This document shows positions 45,401 to 56,627 of a stretch of 64,000 nucleotides of DNA, one piece after another. This stretch comes from Macrolepiota albuminosa. Taxonomy: Eukaryota > Basidiomycota > Agaricomycetes > Agaricales > Agaricaceae. The position numbers and the translations under genes were made by a program. Below the pieces are notes generated by a model. That model was not told the DNA's origin and did no database searches. It saw nothing but the letters and a program-made list of their open reading frames with translations. The DNA lies in NCBI GenBank assembly GCA_027475525.1, contig JAMWFC010000088.1:1643534-1707533 (forward strand), in the 5' to 3' direction. Each line of letters starts with the position of its first letter. Position 1 is the first letter of the stretch.

Positions 45401-46022
45401 CGACGTATATGACGACGTCTATGACAATGAGTATTACAGTCGCAACAGCGACTCTGAATGCCTAGCGGCGATGACGGATTGGCCATCCACAAATGATCCC
45501 GAACGGAATAACGTAGTTCGGATGAAGAAGGTGACCCTTCGTCGTGCAGAGGGCACTTTGCAGCGCCCTACATTGAAACGAGCAGACAAGGAGTGCCTGG
45601 TCTCGTATGTGGACGTAGACGGCCACAAGGCATGGACCCTATGGGACTCTGGGAGTACCACATCGGGCATAACGCCCCAGTTCGCCCATGTGTACGGAAT
45701 ATCTGCGCAGGAGTTGGATACGCCATTGGCGTTACAGCTGGGCACCGTAGGGAGCCGAGCCATGGTGCAGTATGGGACAAATGTGAATGTCCAAATGCCG
45801 GGCTCATGTAGCCGGGAATACATGGATGTAGCGAACTTTGATCGCTACCATATGATACTGGGAACACCATTCATGCGGCGTAACAAAGTCATACTAGACT
45901 TTGACCAATGTCAGGTACTAGTGAATGGGAAAGTGATCCCAGCCGAACGAGCTACAGCAGACAACACTGATAATCGTCTGCGACGTCATCGCACTACGGA
46001 GAAATGCAAGGACTCTCCATGA
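42403..46022 (+). CDS. Gypsy P Gag-protease polyprotein (interrupted)
   Basis: It starts at ATG 42403 (MSNPIPAAP). The gag part has a disordered N-terminus, a capsid-like region (RLRVFWDLHPEVMKYTTQVR; EAMGWFRRAVLHVNHVQYDW; FLDGIPADMRRYLIREDRLF) and a CCHC zinc knuckle CFACGQPGHYATNC near 45000. The retroviral-type aspartic protease follows with LWDSGSTTSGI near 45645 and the MILGTPF strand near 45853. Gag packages the RNA; the protease matures the polyproteins. Breaks: an in-frame TGA at 42718-42720 and four 77-bp duplications (second copies at 43755, 44189, 45260, 45365) that shift the frame. It ends at a TGA (46020-46022) conserved with gypsy M, after which pol continues in the same frame. 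Confidence 0.85.
46020..46022 (+). promoter_or_regulatory. In-frame TGA between Gag-protease and Pol (candidate readthrough stop)
   Basis: The codon reads CCA TGA CTT GGC. The frame is open on both sides, and residues before and after (LRRHRTTEKCKD-SP, then LGRRRV-PAVEDVE) align with gypsy M (LRRYRATEKRRD-ERN, then LDGRRRATVQEVE), where the same position is AAC TGA CTA GAT. UGA followed by CU(A) is a known leaky-stop context. Readthrough here is inference. Confidence 0.6.
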
Positions 46023-49000
46023 CTTGGCCGGCGCAGAGTGCCGGCCGTGGAGGATGTGGAGGAGGAAGTGCAGGCTATGCCTGGACTGAGTGCAGACCAC
46101 AACGTGGTAATGATGAGTGAGGAGGAGTATCAAGCCTCCAAGAGGAGCAACGAGCGAATAATCGCTCCTGAGATTCAAAGCGCAAGGCCTCCAGACAAAC
46201 ACCATCAAAAGGTGAGACGACGGGAGGACTCAGTGGATGTATGTCCACCTACGTCCTCACAATTCAAGTTGGAAGACTTGGAAGACAGCATCCGAGAGGC
46301 GGAAGCCTCAGAAGAGGGGGACACACGGTCCCTATGGGAGCGACCAGCCCCCCTACCGGAGTACGACTGGGCATACGACCCCCGAATGCCGCAAGAGTGG
46401 AACGAGCTGGTGGCAGCCACGTGTGCGCAAAATGCGCACCAGAGACGGATGACCGTCAAACCAGCGTATCGCCAGCCAGCCCCGGACGAGGTATCCGTAG
46501 CGTACTCGCTTGTACGTGAAGGAAGAAGCCTCGTGGCTTATAAGGCAGCAGCAGCGGGTGCCCCGCTGAGACTACATATACCTGATGACAGTGTCAATCG
46601 GGTGCTCGCAATGCACGAGCAGTATGCACCGCCGCCTCGGCCACCCTCAGAGACGGTGGAAGTACTTCCCCCGGTATGCATGAAGGGGAAACAGAAGGCG
46701 ACAAGCCTTCGTGAGGAAGATATTCCTCGGTTGCGTCAGCAATGGCAAGAAGAATTTGCCGACATGGTCAATGGGACCAAGGAGGAGCTCCCGCCATGGT
46801 GGGAGGTGAACCATGAGATTAATCTCATAGACGAGAACAAGCAGTATAAGTACCACTTGCCGCGCTGTCCACGCGCCCTCCAGGAGCAACTACGCGATAA
46901 GACTAATCGCTATTTGAATGCTCAATGGTGGTCCCCATGCACCACCGCTCAAGCTGCACCATTATTGTGCATCCCGAAGAAGGATGGAACCCTTCGAACA
47001 GCTCTTGATGCACGTCAGCGCAATGACAATACCATAAAGGATGTAACTCCTTTACCAGATCAAGAGGTGATCCGGGAAGACGTGGCTCAGGCAAAGTATC
47101 GCTTGAAGATTGACCTTACTGACGCTTACGAGCAGGTGCGCATTCGCACCGAGGACATACCCAAGACTGTATTTGCGTCGATCATGGGTACATTCACGAG
47201 CAATGTAATGCAGATTGGAGACTGCAATGCTCCAGCAACTTTCCAGAGGCTAATGACCTCTATCTTCCGAGACGTAATAGGACGTTTCATGCACGTCTAC
47301 TTAGATGACATATTCATCTACTCGGATACCATGGAGGAGCATGAGCAGCACCTCAGAGTTGTATTCGAACGACTGCGCAAGTACAAGTTGTACTTGAAGT
47401 GGAAAAAATGTGAGCTCTACGCTCAGAGTATAGACTGCCTAGGGCATGTCATAGATGAGCGGGGTATCCACCCTGATCAGGACAAGCTCGATCGTATACA
47501 TGCCCCGAAACTACAATGACATCCAACAATTCGTTGGCCTTGTCAACTACATATCGAGCTTCTTGCCCAATGTCACAGCCTATACTGGGCCACTTATGGC
47601 CATGACGCAGAAGGCCTTGTCAACTACATATCGAGCTTCTTGCCCAATGTCACAGCCTATACTGGGCCACTTATGGCCATGACGCAGAACAGATCACCGT
47701 TCAATTGGAGGCCATTGCACCAGCGGTGCTTCGAGATGGTCAAACGGATCTGTACGAAGACTCCGGTGATTCGACCAATCATTGGAGGCCATTGCACCAG
47801 CGGTGCTTCGAGATGGTCAAACGGATCTGTACGAAGACTCCGGTGATTCGACCAATCGACCCTAGATGGGACGAGCCAATATGGCTCATTTGCGACGTGT
47901 CCAAGACAGGCGTCGGAGCCATGTACGGCCAGGGAAGCAGCTGGCAGACGTGCCACCAAGCAGGGTTCATGTCGAAGAAGTTCACGACGGCCCAGCAAAA
48001 CTATGCAGTGCATGAGCTGGAGACTCTTGCCATACTCGAGGCCCTCCTCAAGTGGGAGGATAAGCTGATGGGATACCCCATCCACATCATAACAGACCAC
48101 AAGGCCCTTGAGTTCTTTAAAACTCAGGTGAACTTGTCGCCGCGTCAGCGACGGTGGATAGACTACATGTTGAGATACCAGTTCGACATCACCTATGTTA
48201 AAGATGAACTCAACAAAGTGGCAGACTGCTTGTCACGCTACTTTGAGAGTGATGTAGTCGGGGAGGCTCACGAGCCTCATGAGTATGTGCAGGCAGACTG
48301 CCGCATAGACCCTGATAGAGAGGATTTACCTCTCCACCGATACCAGGAGCTCAGGGAGCATGTCCTGGAAGTACGCGCTATGCGTGATGATGAACAGAGG
48401 CGAAGCACTCGCCTCAGAGAGCAGCGTGAAGAGCGGGATGTAGCCGCCCAGTTGCTCAAGGAGCATGAAGCCGTGGACCCAGTGTCCACTAGAGAGCACG
48501 AGTGCCACGATGTACCCGTTACGCTTGCGGAGATGCTCGAAGGCGAATTGCCTTCATCCCAGCCTCCTAGCCTGGGCAATGACGACTTCCGGCAGGAGGT
48601 GGTGCAGGATTATGGCGATGATTCTCTCTTCGCCGAGATAATCGCCAATCCTGACGACCATCCTTGGTTCAGGCATGAGCCTGGTGGACTCATCACGACG
48701 GAGAACTGTCAAGGGGTGGCAGTGGTCTGCCTCCCCCGTACACGAACCATTGTTACGTGGGTCTTGGACCAGGCCCATGCCCTGGTGGGGCACTTTGGTG
48801 CCGCCCGGACGTTGGGCTACATCCGGAGATGGTACTGGTGGCCACGTATGGCCCAAGAAGTGACTAAGTTTTGCGCGTCATGCGCAGCGTGTCAGAGGGC
48901 AAAGTTGCCCCCTGGATCCCCTCCCGGGAAGCTACACCAGCTACCCGTGCCGGTGAAACCCTGGGACTCAATCGGAATGGACTTCGTAGGTCCCTTTCCC

Positions 49001-50068
49001 GAGTCCAGAGGGTTTGATTACCTCTGGGTAGTCATATGCCGCATGACGAGCATGGTGCACCTCATACCGGTGCGAACTACGCTGACGGCTAAGGAGCTGT
49101 CGTGGATCTACCTGAGGGAGATCGTTAGGCTGCATGGGCTGCCTAGCACCATTGTGAGTGATCGTGACTCAAAGTTCACGTCTCAATGGTGGAGAGAACT
49201 CCACAAACTGCTAGGAGCGCGACTCCTCATGTCGACGTCCTTCCATCCTCAAATGGATGGGCAGACAGAGCGGGCTAACCGCAGTATAGGTCAGATTTTG
49301 AGGGCAGTTGTTCGCCCGGACCAACGGGACTGGGTGGACTGGTGTCCACTCACTGAGTTCACGATTAACGCGAGTATCTCGGATACCACAGGGTATGCGC
49401 CCTTTGAACTCAACGGAGGGTACTTGCCCTCCATGCTGCACGAAGTTCGTGCTGACACAGTGGCTCACCGCGGAGTTGTCGAGTTCGCCAGGCAGGCCCT
49501 GGAGAACATCGCGGCGGCGCATGACGCCATCATAGAGGTGCGAGTCTTCCAGGCAAAAAACGCCAATCACCGTAGGCGAGCAGACCCGCCAATAGCTGTA
49601 GGAGCGTTGGTATACCTATCAACGCGTAATCTGAGGCTCCCAAAGGGACGGGCGAGTAAACTCTGCCCGAAATGGGTAGGCCCATACCGCGTCCTAGACG
49701 CAGAGCCAAGTACCTCCAACTACGTGCTGGAGTTGCCTTTGGCATTACAGGAACGACACATCGTTCCTAAGTTTCATGTGTCGCTGTTGCGACCGTACAG
49801 CACGTCTGACGATGCGCTGTTCCCTAACAGGGCAACCCCGGGCCCCTATGATTTTGGGGCTCGAGACGATGACAAATGGTTTGTCGAGTGCATAATTGGG
49901 CACCGGTGGACTGAGCGTAACACGCTCGAGTTTGAAGTACGATGGTCCCTGGGGGACACAACATGGGAGCCACACTCCCATTGCTCCAAGTTAGCGGCAC
50001 TTGACCGTTATTTGGAGTTGAAGGGCGTTAAGCGCCCACATCAATTAAGTAAGCGTGCCAGCGCTTAA
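46023..50068 (+). CDS. Gypsy P Pol: RT, RNase H, integrase, chromodomain-like end (interrupted)
   Basis: Reverse transcriptase with LLCIPKKDGTLRTALDAR, LKIDLTDAYEQVRI and the catalytic YLDDIFIYSD (near 47300); RNase H with ICDVSKTGVGA and HELETLAILEALLKWEDK; integrase with an H...CASCAAC zinc part (near 48870), then D in IGMDFVGPFP, D in VSDRDSKFTS and E in DGQTERANRSIGQIL (DDE triad); the end EFEVRWSLGDTTWEP is chromodomain-like. These copy the RNA and insert the cDNA. Two 77-bp duplications (47536/47613 and 47704/47781) break the frame artefactually. Between LDRI and YNDIQQFVG (about 47495-47515) P lacks 11 nt compared with M, which causes a frameshift of its own. Confidence 0.88.
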
Positions 50069-50245
50069 TTTGATCGGCAGTGCCGATCGCGGCTTGGCTG
50101 AGTTGGTCAGCAGCTGTGGCTGAAACACGTCTTAAAAGGCGAAATTTCTTTTTCGCTTTTTTCCCGCGGCTTGGCTGAGTTGGTCAGCAGCTGTGGCTGA
50201 AACACGTCTTAAAAGGCGAAATTTCTTTTTCGCTTTTTTCCCAAC

Positions 50246-53200
50246 CATGGACAGCATGCCCGTGGACTTGAGTGACCAGCAGCAGCAGCAGCTACAGCAG
50301 CAGCAGTTTGAGAGTACGCCGTCGGTCTTACCGTCGGCTGAAGGGGGGGGCAGATGGCTCCCCCGCTGACCCAAAATGCGCCCCAGTGGGGACAATCGCA
50401 ACCAGCTGTGGGCTTCCCACAGCAGCAGCAACCACCAGCAGCGGGCTACCTGCCGCAGCAGCCAGTGATCAGTGGCTATCCGCCACTTCAAACCATGCAG
50501 GGCAACTTCATGCCCCAGAACGCACCTGTGGGCGGCTATCAGCCCCAACAACCAGCACTGGGCGCTTATGCGCCACATCACACCGAGGGCCAATTCCAGC
50601 AACAGGCCTACGGGGGGCTAGTCAGCCCCCAAGCAGCGTCAGCATGGAGGCAGCTTGCCCCCGTACCGGCAACAGGGCAACTGGGGACACATCCTTTTCC
50701 CCAGTTTACCGCCCCGGCGCACTACCCTGGGATGGGTGGTGTGCCCGTAATGATGCCGTACCCCCCGGCTTGGATGGGGGCTTGGGGCGCAATGCCCCAG
50801 TACAGCGACTCGCATGAGTCGCAAGCCAAGGGAGGCCGGTCGATTTCCCTGTCGACCACAGCACCAATTGACAATCTAGAGGGACGCAAAGCATCCCTCG
50901 TGCAGGCCACCACGGCCATTGAGAGTACAGAAACTCTCAATACAGAACGGAGCATCAGTTCATCGGCTGATGCGCCGTGCAGGCCACCACGGCCATTGAG
51001 AGTACAGAAACTCTCAATACAGAACGGAGCATCAGTTCATCGGCTGATGCGCCAACGGAGAGCTTGGCCAAGCTCTCCTTGCTACAGCGGCTGGAAATGC
51101 CGCACCCATCAGTTCATCGGCTGATGCGCCAACGGAGAGCTTGGCCAAGCTCTCCTTGCTACAGCGGCTGGAAATGCCGCACCAATCCGAGCCCAGCTCA
51201 GAAGAAGAGTCGCGTCCTCGACGCAACAAAGGAAAAGCACGGGCTGTCGAGCCCACTCACAGCCAGGACTTAGTCCTGGCTACCCTTCTCCAACGTCTGG
51301 GAGATAACGGGTATGATGTACCCGCAGAGTCATCATTCCTCCGTGATGCAGAGGCAGTCGTCCTCATCTGCCGGATGATGGACAACATGGATCATATGCG
51401 CGCTCAGCGCAAAACTGATCTCCTTGCCCTTTTGGCCACTCGTAAGCGGCAGACTACACCCCCGAGTCGGGACACCGACTCCAGCAAAAGGGCGCATCGG
51501 CAAGGAGTGGAGGACGCGCCCTCCCGCTCGATTAAGTCGAGTGTTGCTGCCCCCGGCCGGAAGGCCAGTCTAGGACGGGACATCCTCCCCTATGAAGATG
51601 TTCCTGCTCTAGCCGCCCCCCGGCTTATCCAGCGCCTCACCAGCGGCGTGTCTGAGGTTGCGTCTTTGCAACCAGTATCCGTGATATCCACCACGTACTC
51701 TGGGGAGCAGAGTTCCAGGGGCGTGAGCACACGCCCCACTGAGGCCAAGGCCTCACAACCCCGAAAGGATCGTCGGGGTAAGCAACCGGAAGGGCGCGCC
51801 TACGTCAACGTGCACTTCCCCGAGGATGCCCCGAAAGGGGCCCCAGGGGCTAACATCCCCTTTTTACCCGCTATACTGGTAGAGGGCCTGCCAGCCTGAC
51901 TTCCGCGGTGTGTGTGGGCAATGGACCCACGATCTGAGAAGTCGGAGCCGGAGAGGCTGCCTTCCCCGCCCTCCGACGACGATTGGTATGAGGAGCCTGA
52001 AGAGGCTCGTATGGAATCCCCAGTGCCGCACGAGACGGCGGCACAACGTATGGCACGCGAACGGCGCAACAGCAATTGACGAGCCAAGATGGAGCGTTGG
52101 GCACAGAACAGCACCAAACAAGGGGCTTCCCTCCTTGAGGACAAAACCAGGCGCATCCCTGATGCGCTCGGTGTGGTGATCTACCGTGATCACACTATTG
52201 AGCGCCAGAACTCATTCTTTGGCGCGGGGTTGGCTCCCCAATTCTATTGGTCGCCAATGACCAATACCATCTTTGTCGGGCAAGAAGCCTGCGCAGCCAG
52301 GTCCTTCGAGGACGATAAACAGGGCAATGCCGCTGCAACGCCCCACAACAGTAAGGTGTACCAAGTTGCACCTCACGGGTTTCCCCACAGTCCTCGAGAA
52401 GTCCGCAGACTTCACGCACTGGTTAACAACCAGTTTATGCCGCTTTGTCAGCATCAGTTGGGCTACCTCTTGCTCAACAAATTCAAGTGGGTGGCGCTCA
52501 ACTGCCACCCTACGGCCCAAGACAGAGCTATGTCTCATTTACTCAACGAGGTCGAGTATAGGACTATCGCGGTACCCTTCGCGAGTCCAGAGGAGCGGGA
52601 GAAGCTATGTCTCATTTACTCAACGAGGTCGAGTATAGGACTATCGCGGTACCCTTCGCGAGTCCAGAGGAGCGGGAGAATGTCCTGCGAATGATTGTGC
52701 CGTCGCGGCTCTATCGCCACAAAGAGGGAGGGAAAATTGCCTTCGTCGGCCTTACCCCCCTGATCCAAAGCAACCATTTGCTTTGGACTACCTGGGCTCA
52801 TACGCCCTCCTCTATGGACGCCCTGGGACGTCCAACGTGTGGACCGGTCTGGCCATGGACCGAGCCATGCGCATTCATTGGCGCAGCCTCTTTGGGTTTG
52901 CGCTTGTACGCGCCCTCAGCGCCAGCCACCCCTTCAAGGCCACGGTATACAAGTACCTGGCCTACGTCTTCGCCAGGCCAGGCCTCTACAAAGAGGCCGT
53001 GGCTGAGTACGAGGCGGCCACGGGGCAAGCCTTTGAGCCTCTCCACGCCGACGACCCTACCTTCGAGGTTCGGGCTGTGGACATCCCGGAAGCGTCAGCT
53101 TCCATATTCACCACTTCAGACGTGTTACGCGTCCTTCTTCACAATCAAATTCCGGTCAGCTGGGCTGACCACGCGTACACTTATGGGGTCACCTACTTGG

Positions 53201-53715
53201 CCCATCTATTCTTCAGCGACAGCCGGCTCTACAACGAGGCAGCTGCTATCGACGATGAGAGGCTACAACGCCTCGACCACTACGGTACACCCCAGTCCAT
53301 CCCTCAGTGGGATGGGTGGCGCGAGGCCACCATTGGCGATCGCCAACGCCTGATGCTCCAGCAGCAGGACAGTCATTGTGCATACGACGACGCGCTCGCC
53401 AAGGGGATGTACCTCTCCATCGGGCAAGACATTCATGTCCACGAAATCTGGACGCGCCAGTACCCGTCCGACACCGGGGATCTGCCTGATCCCCAACCAC
53501 CTGTCCCGGGGTCGACCATCGACCCCAATCTCACACTGTCCCCCCTCCGGGACTATGACGATTCCCTGCCAGTAGCAGGGCCTTTGGGTACTTCCTATGC
53601 GCCCGCACCCGAGGATGAACTCCTCGACTACGACATGGACGACGCGACTGCCGATCCATTCCGGGAGCCTGGGGACTCTCCCATTGCCCCTGTCCCTGAC
53701 TTACCGACGGCATGA
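50246..53715 (+). CDS. Gypsy P accessory ORF downstream of pol (interrupted; unknown function)
   Basis: It starts MDSMPVDLSDQQQQQLQQQQ at 50246. The first third is Gln/Pro/Gly/Tyr/Met-rich and prion-like. A helical Arg/Lys/Leu segment follows with LLQRLGDNGYDVPAESSFL (near 51290). The C-terminal third is well structured (IPDALGVVIYRDHTIERQNS; HWRSLFGFALVRALSASHPF; IDDERLQRLDHYGTPQSIPQ; WDGWREA). Gypsy M has a collinear copy; I recognise no known family. Breaks: a G-run at 50343-50350 one base short of frame, 77-bp duplications (50900/50977, 51030/51107, 52526/52603), TGA at 51897 and at 52077, and a one-base shift in a C-run near 52757. In M neither TGA position is a stop, so the ancestor was probably one ORF of about 1080 codons. 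Confidence 0.6.
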
Positions 53716-53749
53716 CCGTTGTATTATCTCAAGACCATAGCTCGGTCTG

Positions 53750-53760
53750 ATTGGGGGGTG
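53750..53760 (+). promoter_or_regulatory. Polypurine tract of gypsy P
   Basis: ATTGGGGGGTG directly precedes the TG of the 3' LTR at 53761, as expected for the plus-strand primer. Confidence 0.8.
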
Positions 53761-53996
53761 TGTAGCGTAGTCCGCTATGTGGCGTTGGCCACATAGCTTT
53801 ACTTACCTTACAGTAGATACTATTATATTATATTTATTATAATATAATATTAATTTACATTACTATATAAATTAGTTTACCAGCTGCTTACAAAGCAGCT
53901 TACTTTTGTGTATACTACATTGCCAATAGACCAGTCTGGTCTGATTCAGTGTCGTGTGTGCACACTAAGCTCTCTAACCCTCGTAACTTCGTTACA
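53761..53996 (+). repeat. 3' LTR of gypsy P
   Basis: 236 bp, the same as the 5' LTR except GACCAGTC for GACCGGTC and CTTCGTTACA for CTTCATTACA. Both differences are CpG transitions. It is followed by the right target duplication GTAGG (53997-54001), after which the gypsy M accessory ORF resumes. Confidence 0.92.
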
Positions 53997-56464
53997 GTAG
54001 GCATGGTCCACCCAGTCGGCAGGTATCCAGTTGTGCAATAAGACGCGTAACACGTCATCGTTGGAAAAGTTCCGTGCAAAGTCATCTGGGATGTGCACGG
54101 GATGAAGTTCCAGCTGGTGCCCTCTCTGGGGCTCAAACGGCTGGTCTGGGAACATGGCATCATAGGAGGCGATAGCCTCATGGTAAAGACCCGGGTGGGC
54201 CATGACAAGGGTCATGCGTCGCACGATCACGGGCTTGGCTGCGCTGTTAGCGCAAAGGGCTCAGCACAAGGCAAACCCAAAGAGGGTTCGCCAGTGCATA
54301 TGGTAGGCATGGTCGACCGCAATGCCTTGATACGTGTTTTCCAACCCCGGACGACCAAAGATCAGCACGTACTGCGCAAGCTGATCCAGGTCAAACGGAG
54401 TGGAAGGGTCTTGGGCACGCATTACGTGCAGCGCAGTTGATCTGTCGTCCTTCGTGCGCAGAAAGCGCCCCGGAATGTGTCGGCGCTGGACGAGTGCAAG
54501 GTCGTCTGTCCCCTGGGCTGGGTTGATGAGGTTTTGATAGCGAGGGTCCTTCATCAGGAGCATCATTGTTTGGTCATGTAGTGACTCATTGGTTCGCTGG
54601 GAGAACATCTGAAGCTCCGTGATGAGGAGATAGGCGGTAACCCGTTCGCAACGGGGAGCATGTTCGTTCGAATAATACTTGTAGAGCCGATCCAGCTCTA
54701 ATGGCGTGCGCAGCAGGCCGCAAGGGGAATACTTGTAAACAACGCTGGCCGGAATGCCAGCACGGTGCTCAGACAAGAACTCATATGCCGCTGCCTGGTT
54801 GGCCTCGGCTCCCAACAGCACAGTATTCGAATGGTACGAATAATACGTGCAGTGGCTGAGTGCTCCCCTGAAGCACAAATTTGTTCGTTCGATATCGAGC
54901 GGTCCCCACACCTTTACTCCCAATCCATTGGGGATTCTCCCCAAGAACTCATTCTTGGACCTCTGCTTGAGGGCCCGCAGCTTTTTGGCGCGAATCGCCT
55001 TCTTTTTTGCAATGCGCTTATTGCGCGATACTCGCTGGAATTGGTCCGCTGCCGATTCCCCTTCCTCTGCCTCCTCCTCATGCTCCGAGCTCGACTCTCC
55101 ATAGTCGCTCTCGTCGGATAAGGAGGCCACGGGTGCTTTGCCTTTTTCAGGCATGTGACGATTCTTTGAGGTCACCACCAGACCGTCATATTGCTTGGGA
55201 GAGCGAGGGTCGGTGGTCAAGATGACCACGGGAAAGTGTGCCTGCGGTGCAGACACGGTAACAGGCAACAAAAACAACATCGAGACCTTCCCGGCCTGTG
55301 CGGGAATGCCAGCCGGGAACTCTATCACCTCCAGCTTGGAGGCATCAAGAGGAGGCTTACGGCCTCGACGTTGGCGTACCGACCCCGACTTGACCGGGGC
55401 AGAAGATACAAATGATGGCTGAGCCACCAGAGGGGCAGGCGCATTTTGTGCCAGAGTTCTCCCCCCAGGCTCAGCTCAAGGAACAATGGTAGTGGGCGCT
55501 CTTGGCGCCACAGCGATGGTTTTGGACCCCCTAACTGGGGCCCGGGATGATGTGGTTTCCCGCTGGCCCAGGGACAGACCTGCCAGAGGTTCACTAACTG
55601 CAGTCAGTGACTCTGAAGAAGCCTGCAGGCCCGACTTGGGTAGCTGCGATGACGAAGCCATGGGCTGAGCAGGCTGCTCATGGCGCGTGAATTGCGCTTC
55701 CAACAGCATCCTTGCCCGCAGAGGGTCAACCGGTCGACTGGGCTGATATCTAGCCCTCTTGACCTCAGCAGTCAATTCCTCACTCGTGGCGATTTTGCGC
55801 TTAGACGCGCGTTTGATCTGCTCCAGCGCTGCAATGCGCTGCCTCTTCATCAGCTCGATCTGGTCGAGCAGCCCCTCCATCACCATCACGGCCAAGCTGT
55901 CCTGCAGAAAGGACGCAGTTGCAGGGACTGGCTGTCCCGCTGCTTCCAGTCTGCCCAATAGCACATCTGACCCAGCTACACTCTGCGCTTGTGGCGCAGG
56001 CTCCCCATATGACTCTTCCACGGGCCGATGCGCCCATGGTACTGACGGCGGCCCCGTCACCACGCCCGCATACGTCGGATGCGACGCAGCTGGACGTGCT
56101 GACGGTTCCTGATAATAGCGCTCGTGGCGCATGCTGTCCTCCGGGCGCCCATAGCGCCCTTCGTCATTGACCTCCATCTCTTGCGAGTGGAGGGGTGTCT
56201 GGTAAGGAAGTGGCTTGGCACGGCCTGGATAGGCCACGCCTGCTGACTGAAACTGGCTTACTGCCGGATATGGCGGCTGCCTCTGGTACTGATCGGAGTA
56301 ATCACAGTTTTGTATGTTCGGGGGTCTCCCCCCTCCACTAGAGCCTTGCCAGCTCTGATCACCCTGTTGCGGCCCCCAATAGGCTTTTGTATGTTCGGGG
56401 GTCTCCCCCCTCCACTAGAGCCTTGCCAGCTCTGATCACCCTGTTGCGGCCCCCAATAGGCCAT
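53997..56464 (-). pseudogene. Gypsy M accessory ORF, N-terminal and middle part
   Basis: It starts MAYWGPQQGDQSWQGSSGGG at 56464 (minus) and is Gln/Tyr/Pro/Gly-rich at first, then has LLGRLEAAGQPVPATASFLQ near 55960 and a basic helical region. TGA at 55476-55478 is in frame with the next ORF (PTTIVP-stop-AEPGGRT). The frame then runs to TGA at 54261-54263, where P has Arg (FALV-R-ALSA against FALC-stop-ALCA), and continues through LRVLLHNWIPADWVDHAY into the insertion site. A 77-bp duplication (56308/56385) lies near the start. It is homologous throughout to 50246-53715 of gypsy P. It sits 163 bp after the pol stop. Function unknown. Confidence 0.65.
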
Positions 56465-56627
56465 TTTAACTAAACACGTAGACTATGTGTATTGGGAATG
56501 AGAAAGGAAAGAAAAAAAAACAATCTCCCAACTCCGCTAGTGGTGTAAACAACCACAAATACACGCCACCTGGCCTCTCACCGGCGATCAAAGTGGACTT
56601 CGTCCACATTCCACCACCACACGCGCA

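Larger units (their letters stand above)
42036..53996 (+). mobile_element. Gypsy P: full-length plus-strand Ty3/gypsy element
   Basis: Complete element with two 236-bp LTRs differing at only two sites, both G-to-A at CpG, flanked by GTAGG (42031-42035 and 53997-54001). Order: LTR, leader, gag-protease, in-frame TGA, pol, accessory ORF, polypurine tract, LTR. It is inserted in the accessory ORF of its relative M in the opposite orientation. About ten 77-bp duplications and four in-frame TGA codons interrupt it as assembled; an 11-nt deletion in pol (about 47500) seems a true lesion or sequencing error. The near-identical LTRs indicate recent insertion. Confidence 0.92.
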
